Under the pieces are notes generated by a model. It worked only from the letters and a program-made list of their open reading frames with translations. It was not told the DNA's origin and searched no databases. A stretch of 64,000 nt of DNA from Breviolum minutum Mf 1.05b.01 (Eukaryota; Sar; Dinophyceae; Suessiales; Symbiodiniaceae), in contig DF239880.1 in NCBI GenBank assembly GCA_000507305.1, positions 1 through 64,000 of the forward strand, in the 5' to 3' direction. Shown piece by piece: positions 63,821 through 64,000 of this stretch. How positions within the stretch are numbered: position 1 is the first letter of the stretch; the number at the start of each line of letters is the position of its first letter. The position numbers and the translations under genes are program-made.

Positions 63821-64000
63821 GAAAGCATGCGAAGTTACTGGAGTTTGGGGTGAGGTTTTAAGTGCGAAAACTGTGAGAATGAAATGGTGAGGTTTGCTGA
63901 AAATTATTAGAAATAGTTTCCATGTTCGATATATTTTTTATGATAATACAAACAGATAATTGTTGCATAACATGTTGGTAATCATTTTTGGTTTTGGAAC

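Overview
The window reads as nuclear DNA of a dinoflagellate, most likely from the Symbiodiniaceae/Suessiales. Three things support this. Coding sequence is cut into many short plus-strand exons, at least one with an apparent GC-AG boundary. Several protein modules match families I know from memory to be hugely expanded in Symbiodinium-type genomes. The non-coding DNA is packed with short palindromic repeats. No prokaryotic operon, CRISPR array, tRNA or rRNA was seen. A 122-base run of N (39362-39483) marks an assembly gap.

Layout. 1-5400: no convincing gene; palindromic repeats only. About 5460-9165: exons of a lysine/alanine-rich protein. About 9800-15890: a long multi-exon gene with a methyltransferase-like module, acidic/proline linkers, an 'LFEKC' module and a basic tail. 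About 16340-18367: an intact 616-codon open frame of a dinoflagellate-expanded family that looks transposase-like, preceded by exon sequence whose frame changes repeatedly. These three blocks lie head to tail and may be one multidomain, intron-rich gene or the cargo of a large mobile element. 18400-30000: repeats, gene fragments and a gag-like frame (27015-27566) ended by a palindromic insertion. 30150-31090: exons of an unrecognised gene. 33267-35170: two retroelement fragments (a Ty1/copia-like RNase H tail and a YIDD reverse transcriptase) plus nearby exons. 39725-43183: a proline-rich protein with an endonuclease/exonuclease/phosphatase (EEP)-like C-terminal domain, broken by several frame changes and lying between short tandem arrays. 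45800-55110: scattered plus-strand exons of one or more unrecognised genes. 55260-64000: mostly repeats with isolated exon candidates.

The most striking content is the repeat landscape. I defined about a dozen families of roughly 80-200 bp non-coding palindromes with terminal inverted repeats (called A-I, K-N, P here). They occur throughout, including inside a supported intron, nested in one another and at gene ends. Family A (tips reading CTAGGTGGTGG...CCACCAACTAG, with an internal CTAAT and pyrimidine stretch) carries what look like built-in splice signals, so it is a candidate introner-like element. Exon boundaries are approximate because no transcript data were available, and all family names come from memory of protein families, not from searches.
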